Source of the DNA: DATHGT01 sp035317605
GTDB taxonomy: Bacteria; Methylomirabilota; Methylomirabilia; Rokubacteriales; CSP1-6
Direction of reading: 5' to 3'
Length of the DNA stretch: 22,666 bases
Assembly: GCA_035317605.1 (NCBI GenBank)
Contig: DATHGT010000226.1
Span: 1 to 22,666 of the forward strand
Shown: one piece after another, positions 14,224-21,200 of the stretch
Layout of the letters: each line of letters starts with the position of its first letter
Numbering within the stretch: position 1 is the stretch's first letter
The notes under the pieces: model-generated
The model's input: only the letters and a program-made list of their open reading frames with translations
The model's database searches: none
What the model was told of the DNA's origin: nothing
Program-made: the position numbers and the translations under genes

Positions 14224-16140
14224 GTGACGCTCCTCGGCAGAAGCGGCGCGATTGCGCTGGTCACGCTCGCTCTCCTCGGATGCGCCGCGGCGGGGCCGCC
14301 GCCCGCGCCGGACCCGACGGCATCTGGCACGTACCCCGACGTCGCGCCGATCTTCCATCGGCGCTGCGTGGCCTGTCATCGCCCGGACGGGGTCGCGCCG
14401 TTCTCGCTGCTCACATACGCTGACGCGCGCGCGCACGCGCCGGACATCGCCGACGCGGTCACCAGCCGGTTCATGCCGCCCTGGCTTCCCGAGCCCGGCC
14501 CCATCCGCTTCCACGGTGAGCGGCGCCTCACCGGCGACGAGATCGCGCGGATCCGCGAGTGGATCGCGGCGGGAGCGCCCGAGGGGGACCCGGCGCGAGC
14601 ACCGCGTCCGCCGGACACTCCGTCAGGCTGGCAGCTCGGCGTTCCCGACCTGATCGTCCGTCTCCCGCAGCCGTATCCGCTCGCCGCGGGCGGTCGTGAA
14701 GTCTTCCGCAACTTCGTGTTGCCCGTTCCGACCGCCGGGCGGCGCTGGGTGCGCGCGGTCGAGTTCCGGCCGGGCAGTCGCGGACGCATCCATCACGCCG
14801 TCTTGTTCACCGACACGACCGGCGAGGCGCGTCGGCTCGACGCGCTCGATCCGGAGCCCGGCTACGCGGGCATGGAGGGCGGCGCCGCGCCCGACGGACA
14901 CTTCGTCGGCTGGAGTCCGGGACGGCAGCCCCGGCCGCTGCCCGACGGGCTCGCGTGGGAGATCCGCGAAGGCATGGACCTCGTCCTGCAGCTCCATCTG
15001 ATGCCCGACACGGTCGCGACGGCCGTTCAGCCGGAGATCGGTCTCTACTTCGCGGAGGGTCCGCCACGCGCGCTGCCGGTGGTCCTCAACCTCACCGCGA
15101 AGACCATCGACATTCCGGCCGGCGCCGCCGTGCACACGGTGAGCGATTCGGTCGTGCTGGGGACGGACGTCGACGCGCTCGCCGTGTTTCCCCACGCCCA
15201 CTACCTGGCCCGCGGGATCACCCTCGACGCGACCCTGCCCGACGGGCAGTCCCGCACATTGCTGCGCATTCGCCGCTGGGACTTCGACTGGCAGGATGAA
15301 TACCAGTACGAGACGCCCGTGCGATTGCCGGCGGGCACGACGCTCGGGATGACGATCGTCTACGACAATTCCGCGGCGAACCGCCGCAACCCGAACCGCC
15401 CGCCCCGGCGCGTGGTGTGGGGCTCGCGCTCGGCCGACGAGATGGCGGACGTGTGGCTCACCGTCGTGCCCCGCGACCCGTCGGCGCGGGCCGCGCTCGT
15501 CGCCCAGCAGTCCCGTCGCGATCTCGAGCGCCTCGCCGCGGGCTACGCGTTCAGGCTGACGGTCGACCCCGACGACGTGGACGCCCACGGGCGTCTCGGT
15601 CACATGCTGGTCGGCGAGGGCCGGGCGAGCGCGGCGCTCCCGCACCTCGAGGCCGCGCGCCGTCGCCGGCCGGACGCCTGGGGCGTGCTCCACAACCTCG
15701 GCGTCGCGCTGGCGGCGCTGGGAAAGTATCCCGAAGCGGTGACGAGCTTCCGCGCGGCGCTCGCGCGCAACGACGCCTACGCGCCCACGCACCAGAGCCT
15801 GGCCACCACGCTGGCCCTGCTCGGCCAGTTTCAGGAATCGGTCGTCCACTACGAGGCGGCCCTCGCCCTGCACCCCGACGACGCCGACGCCCACAACAAC
15901 GTGGCCGTCCTCCTCGCCCGCCTCGGCCGCACCGAAGCCGCGGAGGCCCACTACCGAACCGCCCTCCGACTCCAGCCCGACGACGTGAAGACCCGGATGA
16001 ATTTCGCCGCCATGCTGTCGCGCGTGGGTCGCGACGACGAGGCCGTCGAACAGCTGCGGACCGTCCTGCGCCTCCGTCCGAACGATCCGGCGGCGACCCG
16101 CGCGCTGGAAGCGATCACCACCCGGCGCCGTGGCCGCTAG
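14224..16140 (+). CDS. Lipoprotein with haem c, two-copper monooxygenase-like and TPR domains
   Basis: A 638-residue multidomain lipoprotein. The GTG start gives a signal sequence ending in the lipobox LLG|C with C20. A monohaem cytochrome c-like region follows: CVACH (48-52) with a possible axial M84 (RFMPPW). The middle (about 140-420) fits the copper type II ascorbate-dependent monooxygenase (PHM-like) fold: IHH at H190-H191, QLH at H258, HAH at H324/H326 and DEM at M407 mirror the five histidines and one methionine of the two copper sites. TPR repeats run from about 452 to 630 (LGVALAALGKYPEAV, ATTLALLGQFQESV, VAVLLARLGRTEAAE). It probably acts outside the cytoplasmic membrane. An in-frame upstream ATG would lie in the CoA-transferase gene and has no signal. 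Substrate unknown. Confidence 0.9.
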   Translation: MTLLGRSGAIALVTLALLGCAAAGPPPAPDPTASGTYPDVAPIFHRRCVACHRPDGVAPFSLLTYADARAHAPDIADAVTSRFMPPWLPEPGPIRFHGERRLTGDEIARIREWIAAGAPEGDPARAPRPPDTPSGWQLGVPDLIVRLPQPYPLAAGGREVFRNFVLPVPTAGRRWVRAVEFRPGSRGRIHHAVLFTDTTGEARRLDALDPEPGYAGMEGGAAPDGHFVGWSPGRQPRPLPDGLAWEIREGMDLVLQLHLMPDTVATAVQPEIGLYFAEGPPRALPVVLNLTAKTIDIPAGAAVHTVSDSVVLGTDVDALAVFPHAHYLARGITLDATLPDGQSRTLLRIRRWDFDWQDEYQYETPVRLPAGTTLGMTIVYDNSAANRRNPNRPPRRVVWGSRSADEMADVWLTVVPRDPSARAALVAQQSRRDLERLAAGYAFRLTVDPDDVDAHGRLGHMLVGEGRASAALPHLEAARRRRPDAWGVLHNLGVALAALGKYPEAVTSFRAALARNDAYAPTHQSLATTLALLGQFQESVVHYEAALALHPDDADAHNNVAVLLARLGRTEAAEAHYRTALRLQPDDVKTRMNFAAMLSRVGRDDEAVEQLRTVLRLRPNDPAATRALEAITTRRRGR

Positions 16141-16149
16141 CGGCAGAGT

Positions 16150-16174
16150 CGTGCCCGTCCTGAGTGACGGCACG
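16150..16174 (+). terminator. Hairpin after the haem-copper lipoprotein gene
   Basis: CGTGCCCGTC (16150-16159) pairs with GACGGCACG (16166-16174), a nine-pair stem with one bulged C and a six-base loop. It starts ten bases after the stop codon. No T-run follows, and the VapBC palindrome begins immediately after it. Confidence 0.4.
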
Positions 16175-16189
16175 ATTGTGCTACACAAT
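16175..16189. promoter_or_regulatory. VapBC operator palindrome with predicted -10
   Basis: ATTGTGCTACACAAT is a perfect 6+6 inverted repeat with a CTA spacer, 33 bases before the VapB start. It contains an extended -10-like TGCTACACA (16179-16187). VapB antitoxins autorepress by binding inverted repeats at this place, so an operator role is likely. Confidence 0.6.
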
Positions 16190-16222
16190 GGCGTGTGTGA
16201 TAGCGGCCGCGGAGGGGAAGCG

Positions 16223-16426
16223 ATGGCGACGAACCTGGCGCTCGACGACAAGCTCATCGATGAGGCCGTGCGGGCCGGCGGACACAAGACCAAGAAGGCC
16301 GCGGTCACCGCGGCGCTCACCGAGTACGTGAAGTCCCGCAAGCGCCGGAGGATCTTGCGGTGGAAGGGCCAGGTCGAGTACGTCGACGACTACGACTACA
16401 AGGTTCTGCGCCGCGTGCGAGCCTGA
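16223..16426 (+). CDS. vapB: VapB-family antitoxin
   Basis: A 67-residue protein, MATNLALDDKLIDEAVRAGG then HKTKKAAVTAALTEYVK, the standard N-terminal ribbon-helix-helix pattern of the VapB/DUF2191 antitoxin family. A basic patch (SRKRRR) and an aromatic/acidic C-terminal tail (VEYVDDYDY) follow; the tail is the part expected to wrap into the toxin active site. GGAGGGG upstream supports the ATG at 16223 over longer frames. Its stop overlaps the VapC start by one base (TGATG). As in related modules, it should repress its own promoter through the palindrome at 16175-16189, with toxin as co-repressor. Confidence 0.92.
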   Translation: MATNLALDDKLIDEAVRAGGHKTKKAAVTAALTEYVKSRKRRRILRWKGQVEYVDDYDYKVLRRVRA

Positions 16427-16848
16427 TGGTCCTGGTGGACACCTCGATCTGGTCGCTGGCCCTTCGACGGCGACCTGCTGCGTTGACCACCGCCGAAGCG
16501 CGTCTGGTCGACGAGTGGACGGATCTCGTGAGCGAAGGTCTGGCCGGTCTCATCGGACCGATCCGGGGGGAGATCCTGTCAGGCGTGCGACGGTCTGAGG
16601 TGTTCCAGGCACTCCGGCGGGACCTCTCGGATTTTCCCCACCTGGGGATCGACGCCGTGGACTACGATCGAGCGGCCGAGTTTTTCAACGCCTGTCGGGC
16701 CCGGGGAATCACCGGAGGCCCGATCGACATGTTGATCTCGGCGGTGGCGTATCGCCACCGGGTGCCGATCTTCACCGTCGATACGGATTATGTCCGGTAC
16801 GCTCAGCACATCCCGCTGCGACTGCACGTCGCACGGGACGAAAGATAG
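16426..16848 (+). CDS. vapC: VapC-family PIN-domain ribonuclease toxin
   Basis: A 140-residue PIN-domain protein of normal VapC length. The acidic metal-binding residues are all present: D5 (VDTSIWS), E49 (RGEIL), D101 (GPIDMLISA) and D119 or D121 (TVDTDY). VapC toxins are Mg-dependent endoribonucleases that commonly cut tRNA or the ribosomal sarcin-ricin loop. The gene looks intact. The ATG overlaps the VapB stop by one base, ensuring coupled synthesis. The formyltransferase-like gene begins only ten bases after its stop, so transcription of that metabolic gene may partly depend on the toxin-antitoxin promoter. Confidence 0.93.
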   Translation: MVLVDTSIWSLALRRRPAALTTAEARLVDEWTDLVSEGLAGLIGPIRGEILSGVRRSEVFQALRRDLSDFPHLGIDAVDYDRAAEFFNACRARGITGGPIDMLISAVAYRHRVPIFTVDTDYVRYAQHIPLRLHVARDER

Positions 16849-16858
16849 GAGAGAGAGC

Positions 16859-17785
16859 ATGCGCATCGTGGTCCATGGACAGCAGGCGTTTGGCAAGAGC
16901 GTGCTGGAGGCGTTGCTGGAGCGCGGAGAGAACGTCGTCGGCGTGTACTGCGGGCCGGATCCGGCCCAGGGCGGGCGCGTCGATCCGCTGAAGGAAGCGG
17001 CGCTCGCGCGCGGGCTGCCCGTGTACCAGCCGCGCTCGTTTCGAAAGGGGCCGGAGGTGCGGGACGAGTTCGCCGCGCTGAAGGCGGATCTCTGCGTGAT
17101 GGCCTACGTCACGCTCATCGTGCCCGACGAGATCCTCAACCTGCCGACCCACGGGACGATCCAGTACCATCCGTCGCTGCTGCCGCGGCATCGCGGACCC
17201 AGCTCGATCAACTGGCCGATCATCCAGGGCGACACGCGCACGGGGCTCACGATCTTCTGGCCCGACCACGGTCTCGACACCGGGCCCATCCTGCTCCAGA
17301 AAGAGGTCGAGATCCGCGACACCGACACGCTGGGCACGCTCTACTTCGACCGCCTCTATCCGATGGGCGTGGCCGCGCTGCTCGAGGGCGTGGATCTCGT
17401 GAAAGCGGGCAAGGCACCGAAGATCGTCCAGGACGAAGCTCAGGCGACCTACGAGGGCTGGTGCAAGCAGGAGAACGTGCAGGTCGACTGGGACAAGCCG
17501 CTCCAGGAAATCTGGAACCTCGTGCGCGGAGCCGATCCCCAGCCCGGTGCCTGGACCACGTTCGAGGGGACGACCGTTCAGCTCTTCGACGCCAAGAAGC
17601 TCGAAGGGGCGACGATGGCCGCGGCCGGCGAGGTGACCATCATCGACGAGTCGGGCATGACGATCGCCGCCGAGGGCGGACAGATCCAGGTGACCCGCGT
17701 CCGGGCCGGCGGTCCCAAGATCGGCGCGGCTGAGTTCGCGAAGAACGCGGGTCTGCGGGCCGGCGCGCGGCTGGGCCGCGCCTGA
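16859..17785 (+). CDS. Formyltransferase-fold protein like the 10-formyl-THF hydrolase domain of ALDH1L1
   Basis: A 308-residue protein with an N-terminal formyltransferase domain and a C-terminal Fmt-like domain. TIQYHPSLLPRHRGPSSINW (100-119) and GLDTGPILLQKEV (138-150) match the N-terminal half of 10-formyltetrahydrofolate dehydrogenase (ALDH1L1) more closely than methionyl-tRNA formyltransferase. Catalytic H104 and D140 are conserved. The Asn usual in Fmt is Q102, as ALDH1L1 also lacks it (Ile there). ATYEGWCKQENVQVDWDKP and PGAWTTFEG in the C-terminal part match the same group. It may hydrolyse 10-formyl-THF or use it to formylate a small molecule. There is no fused aldehyde dehydrogenase. 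AGGAGAG precedes the ATG. It follows VapC by ten bases and converges on the SDR with three bases between. Confidence 0.88.
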   Translation: MRIVVHGQQAFGKSVLEALLERGENVVGVYCGPDPAQGGRVDPLKEAALARGLPVYQPRSFRKGPEVRDEFAALKADLCVMAYVTLIVPDEILNLPTHGTIQYHPSLLPRHRGPSSINWPIIQGDTRTGLTIFWPDHGLDTGPILLQKEVEIRDTDTLGTLYFDRLYPMGVAALLEGVDLVKAGKAPKIVQDEAQATYEGWCKQENVQVDWDKPLQEIWNLVRGADPQPGAWTTFEGTTVQLFDAKKLEGATMAAAGEVTIIDESGMTIAAEGGQIQVTRVRAGGPKIGAAEFAKNAGLRAGARLGRA

Positions 17786-17788
17786 GGG

Positions 17789-18634
17789 TCAGGACGCCGC
17801 GAGCCCCGTCAGTTCTTCGCTGACCTTCCAGAGCCGCGCGGCGACCGCGCGGTCGTGGGATTCGTCGCTCGTCCGCTCCTCGCCGCGGCCGACGAAGTAC
17901 TTGCCGCTGACCCCCTCGACCGCGGGAGACGACGCCAGGTAGATCGACGTGTCGGCGCCGCGGGCGGGGCTCAGCAGGAACGGCCGGACCAGCTTGATGC
18001 CGAAGCGGATCCACATCGGCCCGTCGTGGCCGATGTTGGTTCCGACCACGCCGGGGTGCAGGCAGTTCGCGGTCACGCCGGTGCCCGCGAGCCGCCGCGC
18101 GTGCTCGTAGGTGAAGAGCACGTTGGCGAGCTTCGATTGCGCGTACGCCTTCCAGCCGTCGTACTCGCGGCTTCCCATCAAGTCGTCGAACCGGATCGTG
18201 CCGGAGAGGTGCGCCCGCGACGAGACGTTGACCACGCGTGACGGGCGGCCCGCGACGAGCGCCGGCTCCAGCAAGCGGGTCAGCATGAAGTAGGCGAGGT
18301 GATTGACCGCGAACGTGGCCTCGATCCCGTCTTCGGTGAGGACGCGCTCGCGGAGCATGAGGCCGGCGTTGTTGACGAGCACGCTCAGTCGCGGCAGGGC
18401 GCTCGCCAGCTCGGCCGCCACCACGCGGACCGCCCGCTGAGACGAGAGATCGGCGGCGAAGGAGAGAAGGTCCGCGCCCGGACTCCGCCGCTTGATTTCG
18501 CCCACCGTCTGCTCGCTCCTGGCGGGCGTCCGGCACACCACGGCCACGCGCGCTCCGGAATCGGCCAGCGCGACGGCCGTCTCCATGCCGATCCCCGAGT
18601 TGGCGCCGGTGACGACGCAGCTCTTTCCCCGCAT
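17789..18634 (-). CDS. Short-chain dehydrogenase/reductase, retinol dehydrogenase-like
   Basis: A 281-residue SDR. It shows the cofactor motif VVTGANSGIG (7-16), NNAG (88-91), S138/S139 and the catalytic pair Y164-K168 (YAQSK), with HPGVVGTN later. VVCRT after the second strand suggests NADP preference. The pattern with NVSSRAH and the W-K-A-Y-x-x-SKLAN segment is that of retinol dehydrogenase-type SDRs, which in bacteria have varied ketone/alcohol substrates. The ATG at 18634 fits the usual family N-terminus; a GTG nine codons upstream (18661) is an alternative. No clear ribosome binding site is visible for either. It follows the beta-hydroxyacid dehydrogenase on the same strand and may share its message with it and RidA. 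Confidence 0.9.
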   Translation of the reverse strand: MRGKSCVVTGANSGIGMETAVALADSGARVAVVCRTPARSEQTVGEIKRRSPGADLLSFAADLSSQRAVRVVAAELASALPRLSVLVNNAGLMLRERVLTEDGIEATFAVNHLAYFMLTRLLEPALVAGRPSRVVNVSSRAHLSGTIRFDDLMGSREYDGWKAYAQSKLANVLFTYEHARRLAGTGVTANCLHPGVVGTNIGHDGPMWIRFGIKLVRPFLLSPARGADTSIYLASSPAVEGVSGKYFVGRGEERTSDESHDRAVAARLWKVSEELTGLAAS

Positions 18635-18665
18635 CGAGGGGACGCCGCGTCTTGATTGCACGTCG

Positions 18666-19568
18666 TTACGCCGGCTTGATGCTCGGCTTCGCGGCGGCCA
18701 GGCTGGCCAAGACGTCGAAGAGGATCGCGAAGTCGTAGTCGGCGAGGCCGGAGCCGCGGGCCATGGTCAGCCATTCCTGGGTGAGCGCGGTCAACGGGAG
18801 CGGGACGCCGACCGCGTGGCCGTGGTCGAGGGCGAGCTGCATGTCCTTCTGGATCATGGGGACCGGGAACCAGGCGTCGGTCGGCATCTTGCCGATCACG
18901 AACGGGCCGCGGTACTTCACCATCGGCGAGGCGATCACGGACTTCATCAGGGCTTCCACGGCCAGCTCGCGAGGGATCCCCGACTTCTCGGCGAGCAGGA
19001 CGGCCTCGCAGAACGCGAGCATCTGCACGGCCAGGCCGAGGTTGGTCGCGATCTTCATGGTCTTGGCCAGACCGAGCGGGCCCACGTGGGTGATTCCGCC
19101 GGGAGCCATGGCGAGCAGATAGGGACGCGCGCGCTCGAGCGCGGCGGCGTCGCCACCGGCGGCGATCGACGCGGTGCCGGCCTCGACCGTGATCGTGCTG
19201 CCCGAGATCGGCGCGTCCAGCATCGCGGCACCGTGAGCGGCCACGGCCTCGCCGATCTCGCGGGTGACCGCGGGACTCACCGTGCTCATCTCGACGAAGA
19301 CGGCGTCGCGGCGGAGGCCGGTGACGATCCCGTCGGGGCCGAGCGCGACCGCGCGGAGCGCGTCGTTGTCGGTGACCATGCTGAAGACGACGTCCGAGGC
19401 CTCGGCCACCGCGCGCGGCGAGGCCCCCAGCTGCATGCCGGCCTCGACGAGCGGGCGGGCCTTCGCGGGCGTGCGGTTGTATCCGACCACCGCGAAGCCG
19501 GCGTCGAGCAGCCGGCGCGCGAGCCGGCTGCCCATGGCGCCGAGACCGACGAACCCGAGCGTGGCCAT
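18666..19568 (-). CDS. Beta-hydroxyacid dehydrogenase (HIBADH/6PGDH-like)
   Basis: A 300-residue NAD-binding enzyme of the 3-hydroxyisobutyrate/tartronate semialdehyde reductase family. The N-terminal motif is GFVGLGAMGSRLA (5-17). The substrate-binding DAPISGS (118-124) and the catalytic lysine segment KTMKIATN with K172 and N176 are typical. NRTPAKA after the second strand, with Arg, hints at NADP use. The ATG at 19568 overlaps the RidA stop by one base (TGATG), so the two are coupled. It oxidises or reduces a 3-hydroxyacid or related semialdehyde; which one is not readable. RidA as a partner suggests that reactive imines or enamines form in the same pathway. Confidence 0.93.
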   Translation of the reverse strand: MATLGFVGLGAMGSRLARRLLDAGFAVVGYNRTPAKARPLVEAGMQLGASPRAVAEASDVVFSMVTDNDALRAVALGPDGIVTGLRRDAVFVEMSTVSPAVTREIGEAVAAHGAAMLDAPISGSTITVEAGTASIAAGGDAAALERARPYLLAMAPGGITHVGPLGLAKTMKIATNLGLAVQMLAFCEAVLLAEKSGIPRELAVEALMKSVIASPMVKYRGPFVIGKMPTDAWFPVPMIQKDMQLALDHGHAVGVPLPLTALTQEWLTMARGSGLADYDFAILFDVLASLAAAKPSIKPA

Positions 19569-19999
19569 CAGCGCGCCTCCGCCACCGCGATCGCGGTGAT
19601 CTCGAGCTTGCAGCGGGGATGCGTGGCCAGCCGCGAGACCTCGACGGTGGTGGTCGTGGGCAGGTGACCGCCGAGGTACGACGCCCACACGGCGTTGAGA
19701 TCGTCCTGCTCGTTCACGTCGGTGAGATAGCGCGTGGCGGCAACCAGATCCGAGAGCTGGCAGCCCGCGGCCTCCAGCGTCTTCTTCAAGTTTTCCATGA
19801 CCAGCACGGCCTGCTCGCGCATGGTCGCGGGCAGGTCGAACTCCTCGTCACGATGGGGATGGCTGTGATAGACGGCGGCGGCGGTCAGCCCGGAGAGGAA
19901 CAAGAGCTGGCCGCGGCGGACCACGATGGCCGGAGCGTAGGGCATGACCACGTCCATCCTGCGATCCGGGTGGTGCACGATGCCGATGTCCTTGCTCAT
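19568..19999 (-). CDS. RidA/YjgF-family protein (enamine/imine deaminase)
   Basis: A 143-residue RidA-family protein. Characteristic segments are LFLSGLTAAAVYH, MENLKKTLEAAGCQLSDLV, ATRYLTDVNEQDDLN and EVSRLATHPRCKLEITAIAV. The arginine in EVSR (R121) is at the position of the active-site Arg105 of RidA, so hydrolysis of reactive 2-aminoacrylate-type enamines/imines is chemically possible, though subfamilies differ. It has no signal peptide. GGGGGA lies close before the ATG, and a TACCAT -10 lies 28 bases upstream. It is the first gene of an operon with the beta-hydroxyacid dehydrogenase and probably the SDR. Confidence 0.92.
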   Translation of the reverse strand: MSKDIGIVHHPDRRMDVVMPYAPAIVVRRGQLLFLSGLTAAAVYHSHPHRDEEFDLPATMREQAVLVMENLKKTLEAAGCQLSDLVAATRYLTDVNEQDDLNAVWASYLGGHLPTTTTVEVSRLATHPRCKLEITAIAVAEAR

Positions 20000-20027
20000 G
20001 ATCGTCCCCCGTTTGCCGCGCCGCGCG

Positions 20028-20037
20028 ATGGTATCAC
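20028..20037 (-). promoter_or_regulatory. Predicted extended -10 of the RidA operon
   Basis: Minus-strand GTGATACCAT ends 28 bases before the RidA ATG and is identical to the site at 7959-7968. A weak AGCACA lies 17 bases upstream of TACCAT as possible -35. The rest of 20000-20175 is the divergent region towards the guanylyltransferase; it is AT-richer, and no further motif could be assigned. Confidence 0.45.
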
Positions 20038-20175
20038 GCGCTCTCGTCGGTGTGCTTTTCTGTCCACGCTGAAAGTTCTACCCTTTGCCCACTGATTAGG
20101 GGCGGGGCGGGTCTTGGCGGCACCGTTGTTGCTCAATCCGGTCTTGCTTCACGGTTCGTAGATTGGAGGACACGT

Positions 20176-21105
20176 ATGCCCCTGACCTCGAAATTGCCGT
20201 GGGCGGTGATCCTCGCTGGTGGCGACGGCACGCGCCTTCGCCAGCTCACCCAGCGTCTGACCGGCGATGCTCGCCCCAAGCAGTTCTGCCGTCTGTTCGG
20301 CGGTCAGACACTGCTCGACCAGACTCGGCGACGGGCGGATCTGATCATCGGGCCCGATCGCCAGATCGTGGTCGTCACCCGAACCCACGCGCCGTACTGG
20401 GCGGGCCTCGAGCACGAGCTGGTTCCGGGCCGCTTGCTGGCCCAGCCGGACAACCGCGGGACGGCGCCGGCCATCTTGCTCGCGGCGCTGGCCGTGCGCG
20501 GCCTGGCCGGGGACGCGCCCCTCGTGATCCTGCCCTCCGACCACGACGTGGCCGACGACGCGGGCTTCATGGACAGAGTCGACGACGCCGTCGGCGTCGT
20601 CACCGCTCACCCCGAAACGTTGATCCTGCTCGGCATCGAGCCCCGCAACGCGGAGACCGAGTACGGCTGGATCGAGCCCGTGGTCGAGTCGGCCTCCGAG
20701 GTCGCTCGGATCGGCCGCTTCTGGGAAAAGCCCTCGGCCGGCCAGGCCCGCGCGCTGCTGGAGCGCGGCTGTCTCTGGAACAGCTTCGTGATGGTCGGCT
20801 GGGCCAGCGCGTTCGCGCAGGCCGTTCAGGCCGTCACGCCCATGATCGCCGCCGCACTCGCGCCGACCGCGTTCGCGCTCGGCACGTCGCGCGAAGCCGC
20901 GGCGCTGGAGCGCGCGTACCGATCGCTGCCCACCGTCGGCTTCTCCGAGCGCGTGCTGACCCCGCTGGCCGAACGATTCTCGGTCATGCGGGTCAAGGAC
21001 GTGGGCTGGTGCGATCTCGGCAACCCGCGGCGTGTGGTCGAGACCGCCCGCCGCCGCGGCCACAAGCCGCCCTGGCGCTTCGAAGCCGCGTCCATGACCG
21101 CCTGA
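20176..21105 (+). CDS. Mannose-1-phosphate guanylyltransferase-like nucleotidyltransferase
   Basis: A 309-residue sugar-phosphate nucleotidyltransferase of the GDP-mannose pyrophosphorylase type. Motifs are LAGGDGTRL (13-21), RPKQF (33-37), QPDNRGTAPAI (90-100), the metal-binding PSDH (120-123), EYGWIEP (162-168), FWEKP (182-186) and WNSF (201-204). The short length shows there is no C-terminal phosphomannose isomerase domain as in bifunctional enzymes. The first loop is altered (GGDGTRLRQLTQ rather than GGxGxRLxPxSR). It makes GDP-mannose from GTP and mannose-1-phosphate, or a related nucleotide sugar, for surface polysaccharide; no other polysaccharide gene is near. GGAGG six bases before the ATG fixes the start over a longer frame beginning at 20050. 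Confidence 0.9.
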   Translation: MPLTSKLPWAVILAGGDGTRLRQLTQRLTGDARPKQFCRLFGGQTLLDQTRRRADLIIGPDRQIVVVTRTHAPYWAGLEHELVPGRLLAQPDNRGTAPAILLAALAVRGLAGDAPLVILPSDHDVADDAGFMDRVDDAVGVVTAHPETLILLGIEPRNAETEYGWIEPVVESASEVARIGRFWEKPSAGQARALLERGCLWNSFVMVGWASAFAQAVQAVTPMIAAALAPTAFALGTSREAAALERAYRSLPTVGFSERVLTPLAERFSVMRVKDVGWCDLGNPRRVVETARRRGHKPPWRFEAASMTA

Positions 21106-21140
21106 CCGGGTGTCGCGCGCGCCGACGTCCCCTCGTCGCG

Positions 21141-21169
21141 TTGACGGCCGACGCGAGCCCGGATACCTT
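21141..21169 (+). promoter_or_regulatory. Promoter of the second SDR gene
   Basis: TTGACG (21141-21146) and TACCTT (21164-21169) are separated by 17 bases, the best sigma70-like pair in the window. The -10 ends 31 bases before the proposed ATC start, with GGAGG in between at 21190-21194. This explains why the TTG at 21141, the only conventional start codon nearby, should not be the start. Confidence 0.65.
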
Positions 21170-21200
21170 ACTCAGAATCCTGAACTCGTGGAGGCTCGTC

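Noticed and set aside
14623..16341. A 572-codon minus-strand open frame opposite the haem-copper lipoprotein
   Set aside because: Antisense shadow; the plus-strand frame has signal peptide, haem, copper and TPR motifs, this one has none.
17786..17788. Possible bidirectional terminator between the convergent formyltransferase-like and SDR genes
   Set aside because: Only three bases separate the stops and no clear hairpin was found across them.
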